Part shown: in pieces, positions 1-12,949 of the stretch | How the letters are laid out: the number at the start of each line of letters is the position of its first letter | How positions within the stretch are numbered: position 1 is the stretch's first letter | NCBI GenBank assembly: GCA_004369045.1 | Contig: ML213503.1 | Span: 1,769,121 to 1,833,120, forward strand | Source: Heliocybe sulcata | Lineage: Eukaryota > Basidiomycota > Agaricomycetes > Gloeophyllales > Gloeophyllaceae | DNA length: 64,000 nucleotides | Direction: 5' to 3' | Made by a program: the position numbers and the translations under genes | Notes under the pieces: model-generated | Told to the model about the DNA's origin: nothing | Seen by the model: only the letters and a program-made list of their open reading frames with translations | Database searches by the model: none

Positions 1-2930
1 TGTCCGGGCAACCTTAACACGCGCACCGTCGGCCTTCTCCACGCCGTCCCCTATCGCACGACTGTAGATTGTCTGATATGCGTTCAGAGTCGTCGACTAG
101 CGACCACCTTGCGTGTCAACCCTTTAATCTTCGAAGATACGGTGAAAAGTCCATTCGCCGGGTCCTGCTGCACAGACGCATTCCGGGCAGCAACCAGTCA
201 GACGACGAAGTTCATACAGGGAATAGTGAACTTACCGCCCAATTACACCGCGTGCATGAGATTGCCGGCGCGAGTTGATCCAGGACTTTGATAAACTCGT
301 CCACATTCCATCCTTTTTGCAAAGTCCATCGGCAAGCATGCTGTTTTCCCCTCCGTAGGTACGTATACCCACTCACTGATCACGCCCAATTCAGTATACC
401 AGTAGACAAATTTAATTCCAAATGATATTGCGAGGACCGGCCCGCCCGAACCAGAACGTACGTGAGATGAGGACGGGGACTCGTCTATGAGTCCTTGCAT
501 GACCGAGCCCGAAGTGCGTTGCTCCAATCCTTGCGTCGCGTAACCTGAAGCGTAACAGGCAGATTGAGTGAGGATTGTGTTGTGAACGGCCATGATACGG
601 CTTCATTACCTGTTGGAAGACGATGAATACAGTCTGAAGGCCCGGAAAGCGACGCAGACGATTATACGAGCGACACGTGGGATGTTCGCCCGACCTCGAT
701 GGTTCCCCGTATCGGAAGGTCAGCACGTCGACTCTGTAAGGATGCGGCTAACCGTCGAATTTCACTGCATGCGCTAGGTTCCCTCTTCCATGGATGGGTA
801 GGGATGAGCTTCGGCGGCGCGAGGCCGACATTCAGAGGAGCCCGAAGGCCATCCCGAGTGTTCAACTATTACGTTGTGACTGGGTGCCAAAGACGAATCG
901 CCGGAAGCCAGGCGACGGTAAACAATCGCGGCCTCCAGGGGTCAGTACCGGGACCATACATGAAATTCCTTAGGACAATGTGGCCGGCGCCAAAAGAGCA
1001 ATGGCCGGAAGCCAGACGACGGTAAGGACCAGCGCGGCCTCCAGGGGGCGGTACTGAGACCATCCATGGAATCCCTCGGAACAGTCGACCTGGATTTCTT
1101 CCTAAGCAGCATCGGCGTAGACATTGTACACCCCTACCTCGAGCGGTCGTCGGGAGGGCAAAGGACGTAAGAACCGTATTCGGCGAGGGCAGAGGCAAGT
1201 TGACTGCACCACAGGTCCGCTTGTTCCAAATCTTGCACCGGCGGTGACTGGAGAGGCTCAAAGACCGAAAGCCAAGCCATAGGCAGACGGTGGGTAGATC
1301 GGTTATTCGAGACGTCCGCGTGGTTATGGCGGCTCCGGGGGTTCAGCAAGGCTGAACATGTATTTATAGCCAATACAGATGGAGTAAGGGTGTCTGGCCT
1401 GTGCTGGCGAGCGCCGTCTGCCACTATTGGATCTCGGTTTATGACATCACGAACTCGATCTCCAGCATTAGAACGCGCAATCAAATAATGCAAAGGTGAT
1501 ACGCCGTCTACACGCACCGTAATATCCACATTGACATGGCATTTCGCTGCTATGGCCTCTCAGGGAGGAAGCGCAAAAGACGGGGCCTCCGCCGTACGCA
1601 AGAGCCGAATCTGCTGCCATGTGAATGATTGCGACGAACACGAAGCCGTTCGATCGCACATTCTATTAATCGTTATCTCTCTCCATCTTCCTCCGCAGCC
1701 TGAGCGGCGATCCGGTTTAAGCAGTCTGTTGCGCGTTTAGTGAGCCTCGGGACACGGCAGGAGCGCATGACCTTACGCTATAGGGGATGCGTTCGATTTA
1801 TGCCGTCCACAGATATGGATAGCGTCCATTCAACTTGGAAAGATGGACGTGGCACATGCCGGACAGGAATATGAAAGTTCAGATCGTATCTGAATAAATT
1901 AACCCGCGATCAGCCTCCATAGAGAAGGCAGGACAGCCTTGGGGTCTCGTTCAAGAACAACCGTTCTGGACCGGTTACTTGGACAGATTCGTGGTTTATT
2001 CACGTTAGCCAAGGTCGCCGCTGAATATTCAGGTACGTTAGTGATTACGCAGGGACGTCAAGTTCTTTGCTCTAGCGGCGCTGCGTAAACATAGGAATCT
2101 GGGTCCAGATGGTACGGTGAGATACAATCAGCAGGCATTTATCGAAAGCTCTTGGAAGCGTACCTCAAGCTGATTTTTACGGAAATAAAAAGGCAGACTT
2201 CGAAGCGCTGTCTAGCAAAGTTATCTTAGACACTCAGGGTCTACAAAACGCAGGAATGCCTGTATTTGATCAGACTCGGGACTGGAGATTGGAGAGGAAG
2301 AACTAACCTGTCGCGTCATGGTCCAGCTTCACCCCCGACACACCCGACTGTCGTCTAGAATTTGCCCAGTACATCAAGCTAATCTAGTTCCTGCGTCTCC
2401 GAGAAGGACAGTCGTCCCAAACGCGAGCCAAAGGACGTACATGCTTATGAAAACTCCAGGGGTACTAGGCGAAAATTTCCAGGAGGGACACCGCTGATAA
2501 ATTTGGCGTCACTGTTTGGAGCACTTTTACCTAGCCTCCACTGCAATACCCTTATGTCTTCCAGTACTAGCAGGGGGGCCGCTCCACATTTGCGTAGTGC
2601 ACTCATGAACGACGCATTCGCCGCACATTTTGGAGTGACTTCGTGCCTGGATTGCGGCACTCAGCGTTCACCGACAGCGCTGGCACTGGCTTCGCTTGCG
2701 CTTGACGACAGAAGTCTGCGCTAACCCTACGGAGAACGTAGTTCCCAGGCAGTGAGTGGCAGATAGTTCGCAGACGTAAAATACCACTTCAGAGCTATGA
2801 TGAGAAAACTGCTCCTGATTGGAAGACGCGGGACGCGGTGTCATCACGTGGATTAATAGACGCCGCGTTTAGACGCCGACACTACGTGTAAGTCCTGCAT
2901 GTGGCATCCATTCCGCGCATTCTCCTCCGT
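1..2930. other. Gene-free left end, no supportable gene
   Basis: Both strands carry only short, mutually overlapping open frames, none longer than about 130 codons, and none shows a domain I recognise or a convincing chain of fungal splice sites. Three stretches look slightly protein-like: the minus strand at about 243-593, the minus strand at 1134-1529 (containing VDGVSPLHYLIARS, vaguely like an ankyrin helix pair), and an open plus-strand run at 2121-2306. None can be joined to neighbours with confidence. The only clear structure is the tandem duplication at 883-1089. The stretch could be intergenic or decayed sequence. Confidence 0.5.
883..1089. repeat. Two tandem copies of a ~104-bp unit
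   Basis: The segment at about 883-986 is repeated head to tail at about 987-1089. Shared blocks include GCCAAA, then CCGGAAGCCA (901 and 1005), GACGGTAA, GCGGCCTCCAGGGG and GACCATNCATG. The copies differ by scattered substitutions and a 2-bp length change, so the duplication is old and not an assembly artefact. No coding function is evident. Confidence 0.75.
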
Positions 2931-2939
2931 ATATGAGCC

Positions 2940-3896
2940 ATGCCAGACGAGGCCTCAGACGAGAAACAATGCCGTATCTGCCTCGACGGTCCTGATCCTA
3001 CTCTAGGACGACTTATCCGTCCATGTCAGTGCCGAGGATCCATCAGTGTAAGTCTCCGGTCTCGACATCCATCGCGCTGAAGTCAATGTTCACTGTGCAG
3101 CTGTAGTACGTGCACGTGAAGTGCCTGCAACGCTGGCGTAACTCCTCCGAGACGGCGTTCTTTGCATGCCCGCAATGCAAATACCAATACCACTTCGGAC
3201 GCACCAAGGTCGTAGGCCTTGCCACAAACCCTGGTGAGCTGCTTGTTCAGGGATACCCTCCTCATAGATTCACAAAACTTCTATGATGTACAGTTGTGGT
3301 CGGAGCAGTATCAGCTGTGCTATTCACTGTTCTGGTCCTGTGCTCCTCGTTCGTGACGACGTTCCTGTTGAGCTCGCTCGAGGAAGATTCGGGAGGCAGC
3401 TACTACTACATCTCGTATTGGCCATATGATGCTGTTAAGGATATCGTTCGTGCAGCCATCCGCATACTGCAGGATTCAGATGCAATTATGGACGACACTC
3501 TGCTTCCTGGGCGAATGAGGCGACCTCGTCCCCCAACTGTCCCGGCGTCGCCTCCTGGGATAGTGAAGCGTTTCCTGCAACGTTTCCTACTTGGTCTTCC
3601 CGTGGTTGGCGCGGGATCCCTTATACACATGCTATTCTCGATGCCTCTTCCTATTGGGTGGATTGCCCGGTACAGGGCGTCCCGAAGCAGAAGAGGCGGC
3701 GGAGACTTCGCAACAATCGTCATCGTGGTCCTCATCATTGTAGGAGCTGCGAGGTAAGTGTATACGAATGAGTATTATTGACACTCGTAATTCATAAGCT
3801 GTACGTAGGACCCTTCTCAAAGTATACAGCTGGACGCAAAGGTTTGCTCAGCGCTTGCTCCTACGAGCGGAGGATGCAATACTGGAAGTCGGCTAG
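2940..3896 (+). CDS. RING-CH (MARCH-type) membrane E3 ubiquitin ligase
   Basis: Four exons are visible: 2940-3047, 3107-3233, 3294-3753 and 3809-3896, with introns of 55-60 nt. The N-terminus carries a RING-CH zinc-binding domain: CRIC in exon 1, CQC near its end, HVKC in exon 2 and CPQC after it, the C4HC3 order of MARCH and Doa10-type ligases. Exon 3 supplies hydrophobic segments starting VVVGAVSAVLFTVLVL, then a second around FLLGLPVVGAG and a third at FATIVIVVLIIVG, so the protein should sit in an organelle membrane with the RING in the cytosol, transferring ubiquitin from an E2 to membrane substrates. The start was chosen because MPDEASDEKQCRIC leads directly into the domain; an upstream ATG at 2933 is out of frame. 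The gene converges on the nucleoporin gene with about 120 bp between stops. The substrate is unknown. Confidence 0.85.
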
Positions 3897-4018
3897 ATCG
3901 TGGCTTACACGGGACTGACTGAATGAGACCCTTACCCGTGTATGATGGAAGCGTCGAATGAGAGTCGGACGTATGTACATGCATGTGCAATCAAGATCGG
4001 ATATGTAAATGGCTAGGA

Positions 4019-7000
4019 TTAAAACACCTGTCGTATCCAGCGTCTGAGATTTTCGTAGGCCGCTTTGGTCTCTGCCCTGTTTGGATCGAGCTCGGCGAGG
4101 TATTGAGACACGGCTGCATCGACCCGATCTGCAGGGAACTCCCGGGCAGCCGAAGACTGTGGCCGCTGCGCTTCCTGCATCCAGTCGGAGAGAAGCACCG
4201 CAATGTCCGAGGAGATAGCCTGTACATTTGATTGGTCGTTGAACGGCGGGACCTGCGCGGCACATTGTCATCAAGACTACAGCGCTTCCGAAACTTCCAT
4301 ATGATCTCACCTGGGATTCGTACATCTCGTGGAAGATATCCCATATCTCCCCGAAAGCAACTCCGCATTGTGCCAGCACTCGCGGGGCCCAACCATAGGG
4401 AAGAACACCCTTATTTGCCAAACCAAAGCGAACCAGCAAGGAGGCGATGTATCCTGCATTGAAAGAGTAACTGTTGACGGGCGCGTATTTAAGGCCACAG
4501 CTTCGACACTCACGTAGAGGAAAAGCGCTCTCAGAGGGATAAAACCGCCGACCGAGGGAGACAACTTTCGACATGGCCTGATCAGCGCCAATACTAGGTT
4601 CTACACTGTTCACAGCTTGGCAGCTCTCAGTCACGATGACGTTCTTACCGGAGTTTGGAGAACATACCTTCCTCGAAAATCTGATTCCAGATGGGCCGGA
4701 CTATCGTATCATCCCTATGGTTTGCGACATGGAGGATGAGCAGCTGCATCTCCCATAAATCGAAAGGCTCAGCATATAGCTGGAACAACTGTGTGCAAAC
4801 AGATGTTACCGAGGTGTCTCATGTGGAGCCGTGACCACTAACCTCTGTGACATCGAAGAGACGTTCTGACAGCAAACGGACTCTTTCCCCCACCTCGTCG
4901 GCATCGTTCATATGCGGCAGTAGGTTGTTGTATATCTCCAGCTGCGCCTGCGCGACTTCGAGCTTGTCCTCCAGTTCAGCCAGGAATGCGATCGCCGTCT
5001 CTTGCCTGCGCCCGGCCGATACAGGATATGCTTTCGCGTTACCCACAGCCAAAGTCAAATACTCTAAACGAGCGTCCAACGAGACCTTGAACCTGTGATG
5101 TCCATAAGCTCAACGTTGTCACCGATTAAATGAGACCGCCATACTCTGCAGAGTCCGCTAGAGCGGCAAGTACCTCCGCCGCCCTCAGGGGCTGGCCATC
5201 TTTGACGTAGAACTGCCACAGTAGCTGATATTTCTGAACAGTGACAGGTTCTCGTCTTAGATGAGCTTCAAGATAATGCGGACGCATCTGCAGGGGTTGA
5301 CATCAGGTAAAGCGTTAGCAAGCATTCCAAAACGACGAACCTCTAGAAGTTCATCTGCCAAACCCCTTTCAATTAACCAGTCGTACAATGTTGAGTGGAA
5401 CATCTCATCGGAACTAGACAGTGCCAGCTCGAATGCATGGTTACGAACGGCTTCTTGATTGCGAGGTTCTTGTCCGGCAGCTGTAGATACGCTCTCTTCT
5501 AAAACAGAAAGCGAATCCAGGACCAGATCATAGCATTGCTTTCTCCGCTCCCAAAACTCGACGCGGCGGTCGTTTTCGGGACACCCAGCGTACCAATACT
5601 CTTCACCGAGTCTGTCGGCGTCAGCAAGGACAGCGCCGTAAAGAGGTAACTCCACGGCCCCTACGTCATTATCGGTCAGATGGAGACTAATTCAAGTCCT
5701 GGACACACAAACCCTTTGCGTAGTTCAGTTGCTGATAGTCACCGCAGATTTCTCTCAACTTTTCTAGATCTACGATGCGAGCACCCTTGGTAAAGAGCCT
5801 GCACGGGCGCTCGCGTCAGCCAATCGATGACACTAGGATAACACCCACCGAAGTGATTCATTCAGCCACTTCTGCCTTTCAACTGGATTGGGACTTTCTG
5901 CAGCCTTGCGGACATTTTCCTTGGCCTAGATATCACTTTTCAGTCTGAAAGTTCCGCCCTTCTAAACGTCTATATATACCTTGTACAGTAGGACGTCATC
6001 GGTACTGCAAAATGAACCGCAACGCTCCTGCAGTACTTCACTTATGGTGTCGACCTGGATTGCGTTCAGCCTACTATCGCTCAGAACTGATGAGTAGGAA
6101 GCTTACGCTAATCTGCTGGCCGATTTGCTGATCAATGACAATATTGACAAGGGCCCTTGATGCAGTGACTCCGTCCTCGGTAGTAACAAGACCCTCGAAC
6201 GTGAGAGAAGTCATTAGTCTCTGAGTGTCAGCGTCGGATCTTGGAAGAATCAGCACCTTAGTGGCCCAGGGTTTTCGTCGAAAGATGTACTTACTGGGAT
6301 ATCAGCTCGCCCAGCCTATAGTCGATCAAAAGCAGCAAGAATGATATCGCTTCAATTGTCCTAGCGAGTAATGCCTGTATTTGCGACACGGAGTTTTGTT
6401 CAGCCTAGAGAAATCCTCTCAGCGACTTATTCAAATTGCAGACTAGCTGACGTTTTACCTTCCATGCTTCCTGCTCATTCGCCGCGGCTCCCCTAGCCCC
6501 CGGATTGTCTCCAGGAGCTGAGTGGAACAAATGGGGATTTTTGTCCAGGAACTCCTTCAAGGCATGCAGATTCTTTTGTGTCGTCACAAGAGTTTCTTCC
6601 GGTATAGCGCATTCTAGCAAGCCGACCAGCCTGCGTGAGTTTACCGAACGAAGTTATTTCAAGAGAATCTGGTGATCGAAAACGGTTCATACCCAGGTTG
6701 CGTCAGTTTGACTCTCCAGATAGGCCTTATAAGCCTAGCGAAGTAGAATGCCAGGCCTTCCCGGCGGCCGCTGAACCGTGCTGAACCAGCATTCTCGCCT
6801 AAGATGATATCAGTACACCTGTAGACCTTCAACCGCAGAAACCAACCCGTGCTCGTTCCGTATGTGGGTCGCTCTGTCCACACTGGGCGTTCGCCAAAGT
6901 CATAGAAAGCCTGCTTTGCCACATTGGCCACTTCCGAGCTGACAGTGCCGATCTTTCCTGTACTGAAAGTCGGTGTCGAGAAATCGGCCATGTCCAAGAA

Positions 7001-9098
7001 GGTGTTGCCGCTTGCTATAGCGAGTAGCATGGCACACGCCTGATCCCGTCCAAAACTGCGCTACTTTCATTAACCAACTCAGAATCAAACCAAATAAGTG
7101 ATGCGTACCTGTCGCGGAATTCGATAATCGGCTGAGGGTTACCCTCTGCATGGAACTCTTCGATGACATCTTTCAAGTAGTCAAGCGATCGCCTTTTCGC
7201 CAAGTAAGTTATACCGGCGTTCGTCAGTACGATAAACTGTTTAGGCGGCTCGCAGAATTGAATCGCAAGCTCGTTGAATGCCACCGGAACTGGGGAAGTG
7301 GAGGGAGTGGAGCTATGATAGGGAGCCTGTGGGACTGGAGCAATGGCCCAGGTCATCCCGGGGATCGACAGCAGAGTAGCATACTCCGTCAGAACCGGAC
7401 GTGAAGGATCAGTAGAAGTAGGGACGCCGTAGAGTGCTTGGGATGTCGGTTGGGGCTGCATCTGCTGGGGCTGGCTGTGAGGCTGTGACTGGCTCGTTGA
7501 CCCACGCGAACCGATTTTTGTAAGGTCTGGTGCCAAACAAAAGAGATAGTCTCCTCCACGATTTTCTCCTCGCTGTGCAGCAACAGTCAAGCCACCAGTA
7601 TAACAGGAGCTTTGTAAGGCATCGACGGTATAGGTCCGAGCCAAGTGTTGGGACGGGCGATATCCCGTCTCATGGGCAAGCTGTTGTTCATCTGGATGCA
7701 ATAGATTCGTGGGAGGCAATCGGACATGCACCAGTTGTAATGGTCGGAATCCCGGCGCCGAGCTGTATGACGTGGTGCCATACGAATATCCATACGAAAC
7801 CGACGAAGTGGAAAAGTACAAGCGCACGCCATTGGCGGTGATGGCCATGAGCTGAATGCCAGAACGAGGGGACTCGCTCTGTTCGATAACGTGCAATCCA
7901 ATGATCTGGAACGTGTTGGGTATGAGCGCAGGTGATGCCGGGGCCTTTTCTTGAGCAGATCTATACAGACCAGAGACCACCTGCAGTTGTTGCACTGCCT
8001 TAACTCCGCTCGGTCTGTAGACGCTTATAGTGTTTTTCGACGAAAGCGTATAAAAACAATCTCTTGAATGGTCCGTGACTATTGAGGTGATATGGTCTGT
8101 GAAACAGCTTAATACAGCGCAGTCTCCGGAAGCAAATGGACGGACCTTCCGATTTAGGAGCAGTAAGCCGAGGGAACAGACTGTGCATCCCGCCGACTGA
8201 GTGGTTTATGAGCTGCACCCTCTTGCCAAACCAGCCCTCTTTCTCCTGGTAGTGCAGTTCATACAGATTACCGTCCTGCACACCGCACATAAATATTCTG
8301 CCGTCCTTTGACCCAATGACTGCCGTCAATTCGACCTCTGTCGGCACAGACATGTCGGTAGCGTAAAGTTTGATCTCCTTGAGACTTCGGCTCCCAGAAG
8401 GAGGTGCAGATACAGATACTCCCAGCAGAAGGACGGACACTGGCGTGCAGATTACTAGCAAGTGCGAGATCTCGTCAATGAAGACATTTGCTTTGGGTTT
8501 CACGAGGGCAACATGGGATATCACATCTGGCTGGTCTACGAAGGAGCTCAGCTCTTGACTTCGTTTTCTGGGTTAGCGGAGGACTGTCAGTAGCTGAGTT
8601 GACTCACCCTTCGACATAGTCCCAAAGAAACAACTTGTTGTCAATTGTTATCCAAACGCGATCGAGCTCGGGCATGATACCCATATGTGAGATGGGACTA
8701 GCACCTTTAGCCAGAACCAGACATAAGTCACTGTTGATATGACATGACAGAACCGGACATACTCTCATAATACTGAAATATCGCATCTGGAATGCTAAGC
8801 AACCTCCGCTTCTGGTATGGAACCCGGTAATCATCTGGGAAGATGCTGTACGATGCGGAGGACTGCACTCCAGCTGGAAGGCAGGGTTTCAGATATTGTC
8901 CGCTGAATAACGAGGCCGTAACCACGTACGTATCGTTAACATGTCCCCCAGGTCCGAGAACAGCTGAGCATCTTTGGAATGCTGCTCCTGCAAGACTCTA
9001 CTCGCACTTTGCAAAGCGGGCAAGTCTAGCGCGCCGCCAGACCTCGCCCCAGGTGAAATTTGCTGAGCATTAGATGAAGTACCTGCGCCTTGAGACAT
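4019..9098 (-). CDS. Nucleoporin Nup155/Nup170 family, inner-ring scaffold
   Basis: A many-exon gene reads from MSQGAGTSSNAQQ (start 9098) to a TAA at 4019-4021. Exons in order encode a short Gln/Ser N-terminus, then LFSGQYLKPCLPAG and MPELDRVWITIDNKLFLWDY, typical of the Nup155/170 N-terminal beta-propeller, then KEIKLYATD and DGRIFMCGVQDGNLYEL. A long exon at 7015-7995 has a Gln/Pro-rich loop and FIVLTNAGITYLAKRRSLDYL. The C-terminal half is alpha-solenoid, including AVRNHAFELALSSSDEMFHS and LDVAQAQLEIYNNLLPHM-like sequence (4819-5079), and ends with SLGRRFYPSESAFPL and IWDIFHEMYESQ. The family forms the inner ring of the nuclear pore beside the pore membrane. Exons between 5660 and 6900 are short and I have not fixed all junctions. 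The region from 3897 to 4018 is its 3' flank. Confidence 0.9.
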
Positions 9099-9368
9099 AG
9101 CAGAAGTTCAACTGCGAGCGCGATGCAGAAAGTTGGCAGGCTCTGAGCAGAGTGTTCCAGGTGGAACGCGGCGAGGTGGAACGCGGTAGTGGCACAGCAC
9201 GCGCCGAGGTCACGAATCTGGAGACGCGTCAATTTCTCAACCGTAGGCACGTGTGGCGCGAACCAGCCACAAACTTTCGGACTAGCTACCCAATAACGCG
9301 CTCGCGCAGATAGTGGCCCATGTATGCGAGCGAAGTATGATTAAGACGAGGCAGTCATTCCAGTATAT

Positions 9369-11224
9369 CTACTGACGATATGCCCGCAGCCTCCTCCGCA
9401 AAGAGATCCATCTACGTACGCCCTTACGACGTCTAACTAGCGTCTTTGACCATTTCGATCTTAGCAGTCGCCGGTACCGAGTCCAATCTCCCTTTCCACC
9501 TCCGAGCATGCTCTCCTGCAGCCGCAGCGCCTGCCGCTGTGCATCACCCGGATCTTGTTCTGACAACATCCTGTCCACGATGTCCATTCGACCTTCTTTT
9601 CTGGCAAATGACGCGACGCGTCGGCGGACGCGCTCGTCCACCACTGACGGAGTCCAGCGTGACTTATATCTCTGCGTGATGTGGTCGGCGATGCTTCCGC
9701 AACGGCGATACCGCTTCACAACCCGCAGCAGAAGAGATAGAGTTGTGGAAGTGGGTTGAAGGCCCAGCTCTGGCCGTAAAGTGAAGAGTTCTTCTATCGC
9801 CTCGCGGAGAGCAGTGTATGCTGACATGTCCACCGATTTGACAGGGTGATGTACGATGTGCTGGTGGATGATGTCCAGACATCCACTTCGGTCTTTGTCG
9901 GTTAAGCTCGAGGGGAGGCTCTCCAGAAATGAACGTGTTACTTGCATCGCCAACGACGACATCCCCGAGCGCAATTGACTAGAGACCATCATTCGGATAG
10001 CATACGGCTGCATCAGTAGATGCTCGTGCGACGTTACATCGACCTTGGACCAATGCTGCACGAGCAAATCGTATCTTGCAGCTTCAACCTCTACGGAAGG
10101 TTGCAGTTCCGACATTGCCGGAACTAATCTCCCAGTTTCATTGTCCTTTTTCCTGAATGCCCGGGCGTGCGTCGGCCCAAGGAATTCAAGCCAAACCGGT
10201 AGAGGTATCGAAGCAGTTTTCGCAGTAACCTGGTCCCAAGCGTCCTGCCACCTCCCGATTTTCACCATCCAGCGAGCCCATAATTTCCAGGTCTCCAGAT
10301 TAGGCTCCAGTCTTTTCATGCCCATCTGGTACATGAGCTTTGGCACAGTTCCGTAGGAAGCATGCTCGATAGAGTGCTGGAGCAACAGATTAAATGATCG
10401 TGCGGACTGCAGTTCATAATATGAATTATGGTAGTCGATTAGGCGTAGTACACTTGGTGGTCTCGTGTAATGCATGAGGAACAGAAGACGTTGCTGGAGG
10501 TGAGCAGTAGTCTCCGGGAAAGGAGGGGAAGGCGATGGAAGAGTCGCTACAGGTCCAGCGTCGGCATTAGGAAGATGCATACTCTCACCAGTTCCGACGT
10601 AGCGATCGCCCTCTGGAACATGACGGCCGTCAGGCATTGATGTGAAGTCAGTATCCACGATGCAAGACCCGTCCCCGGGAGCCTGAACCAGTGATAAACG
10701 GGCCTTCATCTGTGACAGATGCTCATGGGGACAGCCAGCAATCGCATGAGTGGAACTCGCTGGAGATGATGAGTGGCGCGTGCCTCTGGATGTGGAGGGC
10801 GAGGGTAGTTGCCCGTGGACCGCGTTCCCTGCAGTTCCGTTTGCAGGGACTGGCGCTGAGGAACAAGACTGAGGTTCGGGAGGACTTGCTCGCCTCGGCT
10901 CGGGTATATCTGGATGACGCGACGAGGATGGTACTCTTAAAACATGAAGACGGTCATTACGGGGATCCTGAGCATCCAATTCAAGTAGGACAAGACATAC
11001 AGCGGTGAATTTTCCCCGGTGTCTCCATATGAATCCGTTCCACCGGCCACTGCCAACTTAATAACAGGAGCAACTGTGCCTACTCGGCGACACCCAATTA
11101 CCCTGGAGGTAGGACGGCTCTGAGCTTGTACATGTCGAGTCCATGCACGACCAGCAGCCACTTGGAAGATGTTGCCGAGGGTACCCGCTACGCTCCTATG
11201 CTTCGGGATAGCATGTTTGAGCAT
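9369..11224 (-). CDS. PPR/helical-repeat-like protein, probably mitochondrial
   Basis: The main exon is a 536-codon open frame (9369-10979). After a disordered Pro/Ser-rich N-terminal third it becomes helical, with PPR-like pairs such as SFNLLLQHSIEHASYGTVPK, then LETWKLWARWMVKIGRWQDA and YTALREAIEELFTLRPEL, and it ends in a very basic tail (RRWISLRRRLRAYRQ). No catalytic motif is visible. An upstream exon at about 11102-11224 reads MLKHAIPKHRSVAGTLGNIF and further Arg/Ala/Ser-rich sequence without acidic residues, a good mitochondrial presequence. It joins in frame through an intron of about 127 nt (donor GTAATT, acceptor CAG before GATCCC). Without that exon the start would be 10979. Fungal proteins of this kind usually act on mitochondrial RNA or ribosomes; that role is inferred only from architecture. 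Confidence 0.6.
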
Positions 11225-11239
11225 ACATGGACATGGATG

Positions 11240-11666
11240 AGCAGCGCAGGGACGTTGACCAAGGTCGGAATCCAGCTCTACGAACTACTAGAGGATCCGA
11301 GCGCCGAGCGCTGAGTACTGAGTACGAGAGCTGGTCGACTTTGCGGTCGCAAGAAATTTGGCCACAATTCCTCCGCGACGCGCCGGCGGCAAGCCTTGCA
11401 AACTTGAAAAGACTTGAAATAACACGTCCGCACCGACGAGCTTGAGTCCCGCAGCAACGATCTCCATCGAGTATACACTATGCACACAGATTGTAGAAAA
11501 TAACAGTGACATGATGAGAAGGAGTGTGTGAATTGCACAAATGCGTAGATAAAAAGATGCGAAGATGCCATGGAAATCATTAGAATGAGCACGGACGAAC
11601 ACATACCATATGGAGACAACGTCGTTGATTGAAATCATCACTGAAAGCAAGAGATATGCAAACTAC
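11240..11666. other. Intergenic, nothing recognised
   Basis: About 430 bp between the PPR-like gene start and the STS1 stop. Only overlapping short frames are present, and no RNA gene or repeat is visible. It should contain the promoter of the PPR-like gene and the 3' flank of the STS1 gene. Confidence 0.5.
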
Positions 11667-12949
11667 CTAAGACTCCTCCATAGGCTGCCCCATGCGGCCG
11701 ACAAGCCACCCGACTTTCTGAACCCACCGGTCACGAACCTGCCGCATAACTTCCAAACCATTGCCTTTGGCTTGGGCGAACGCATCCAAGTCCCGCTCCC
11801 ATGTACGCACTGTCTCCTCCCGGTACATGCCGCCCTGCCTATTGACGGACTCGTCTATATGGGTTACCCATGTTTTCCACTCCTCGGTCAACCGTATAAG
11901 GAGCAAAGGAACGAGCGCCGATTGCGTGAGGGTTGGCTGATCAAGGACGTGTGTGGTCAGAGCAGAGAGAAGTGTGAACACCTCCGACGGGTGTAACTTC
12001 TCCTTCTGTTGAACAGGTGGGGACGTGGCTTGCATTATCGGGTGGCTCCCGGATGCCACGTAGGAGAAATAGGGCAAGTATGTCGAAGCGGTAGAAACGA
12101 AGGACTCAATGTGTGGTCGCAGACGGGATAGAACATAGGAATCTCGCATCCCGCCATTTGAGCTCTCGGATTGAGTATGATTGGAAAACTGAGAGGGCTG
12201 TTGAGAGAAACCGAATCCCAAGCTGCTCTGGCTCGGACCTGCGCTGTGTCTGGTATGACCGATTCCGCCGGAGAAGGTAGTGAATGAGGGGGAATGCGAG
12301 AAGGACGACGTGTTGGAGAAGGGATATGCATCGTGGAGCTTCTTGGCGGCTTGCGCCAGTGCGTGGAGAGCGGTGTCGAGAGTAGGACGGGGGATGAGAG
12401 AAAGAATGACAGGTTTCAATGACGGTTGGGTATTCAGGAGGGAGGTGATTAACGGCAGAAGAGATTCCGATGGCAAGCTCGCTACCATGGTTGACATTAG
12501 CAGACTGCCATACTCTAATGCAGAGGCGACTCACCCAGCAAGACCCCAACATCAATATCATTTCCATCGGAGGGTGCTGCGCCCTTTCCATCTTTGCCTG
12601 GTTTCTCGGCCTTGCCACCTCCTTCTACTGACATGCCCATCCGGGCTCTCTTGGGTACGGCTCGCCTCGGTCGCTCCGGGGTAGGACTCCTGTCCATACT
12701 CTCATCCCTGGGCTGCCTGTTCTCGTCCTCCTCAGGCTCGTGTCTCCGTTTGGATCCTCGTTGAGGAGAAGGCTGCACGACGGCCGCTGCAGGCTGAAAG
12801 GCCGATAATTGTCCATTGGAAGGTCGATTCAGGCCCCCGGCCGACGACGACGACAAGAGGCCAAAGCCAAAGCCAAAAGGCGAAGGCGCCTGCTTGACAG
12901 GGCCTGCATGAAAGTCGAGGTGGGGGTGGGGTGGCATGACATAGGCCAT
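11667..12949 (-). CDS. STS1: Sts1/Cut8-type tethering factor for nuclear proteasomes
   Basis: Two exons, 12535-12949 and 11667-12481, with a 53-nt intron (GTGAGT...TAG), give 409 residues. The junction restores DVGVLLASLPSESLLPLI, the hallmark of the Cut8/Sts1 family. Upstream lies a Pro/Ser-rich N-terminus with basic clusters (GSKRRHEPEE and RRAVPKRARMG) that can serve as a nuclear localisation signal and ubiquitinated Lys region. Downstream is the all-helical domain (SLLNTQPSLKPVILSLIPRP and LTEEWKTWVTHIDESVN). In yeasts the protein anchors 26S proteasomes at the nucleus, and Sts1 is imported by Srp1/importin alpha. An importin-alpha gene and the proteasome subunit Rpn2 lie 12 and 15 kb away. 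The match in motif order and length makes the call firm. Confidence 0.9.

Noticed and set aside
2121-2306. 61-codon open plus-strand run ending in RDWRLERKN
   Set aside because: Open but short, with no recognised similarity and no clear partner exons; not enough to call a gene.
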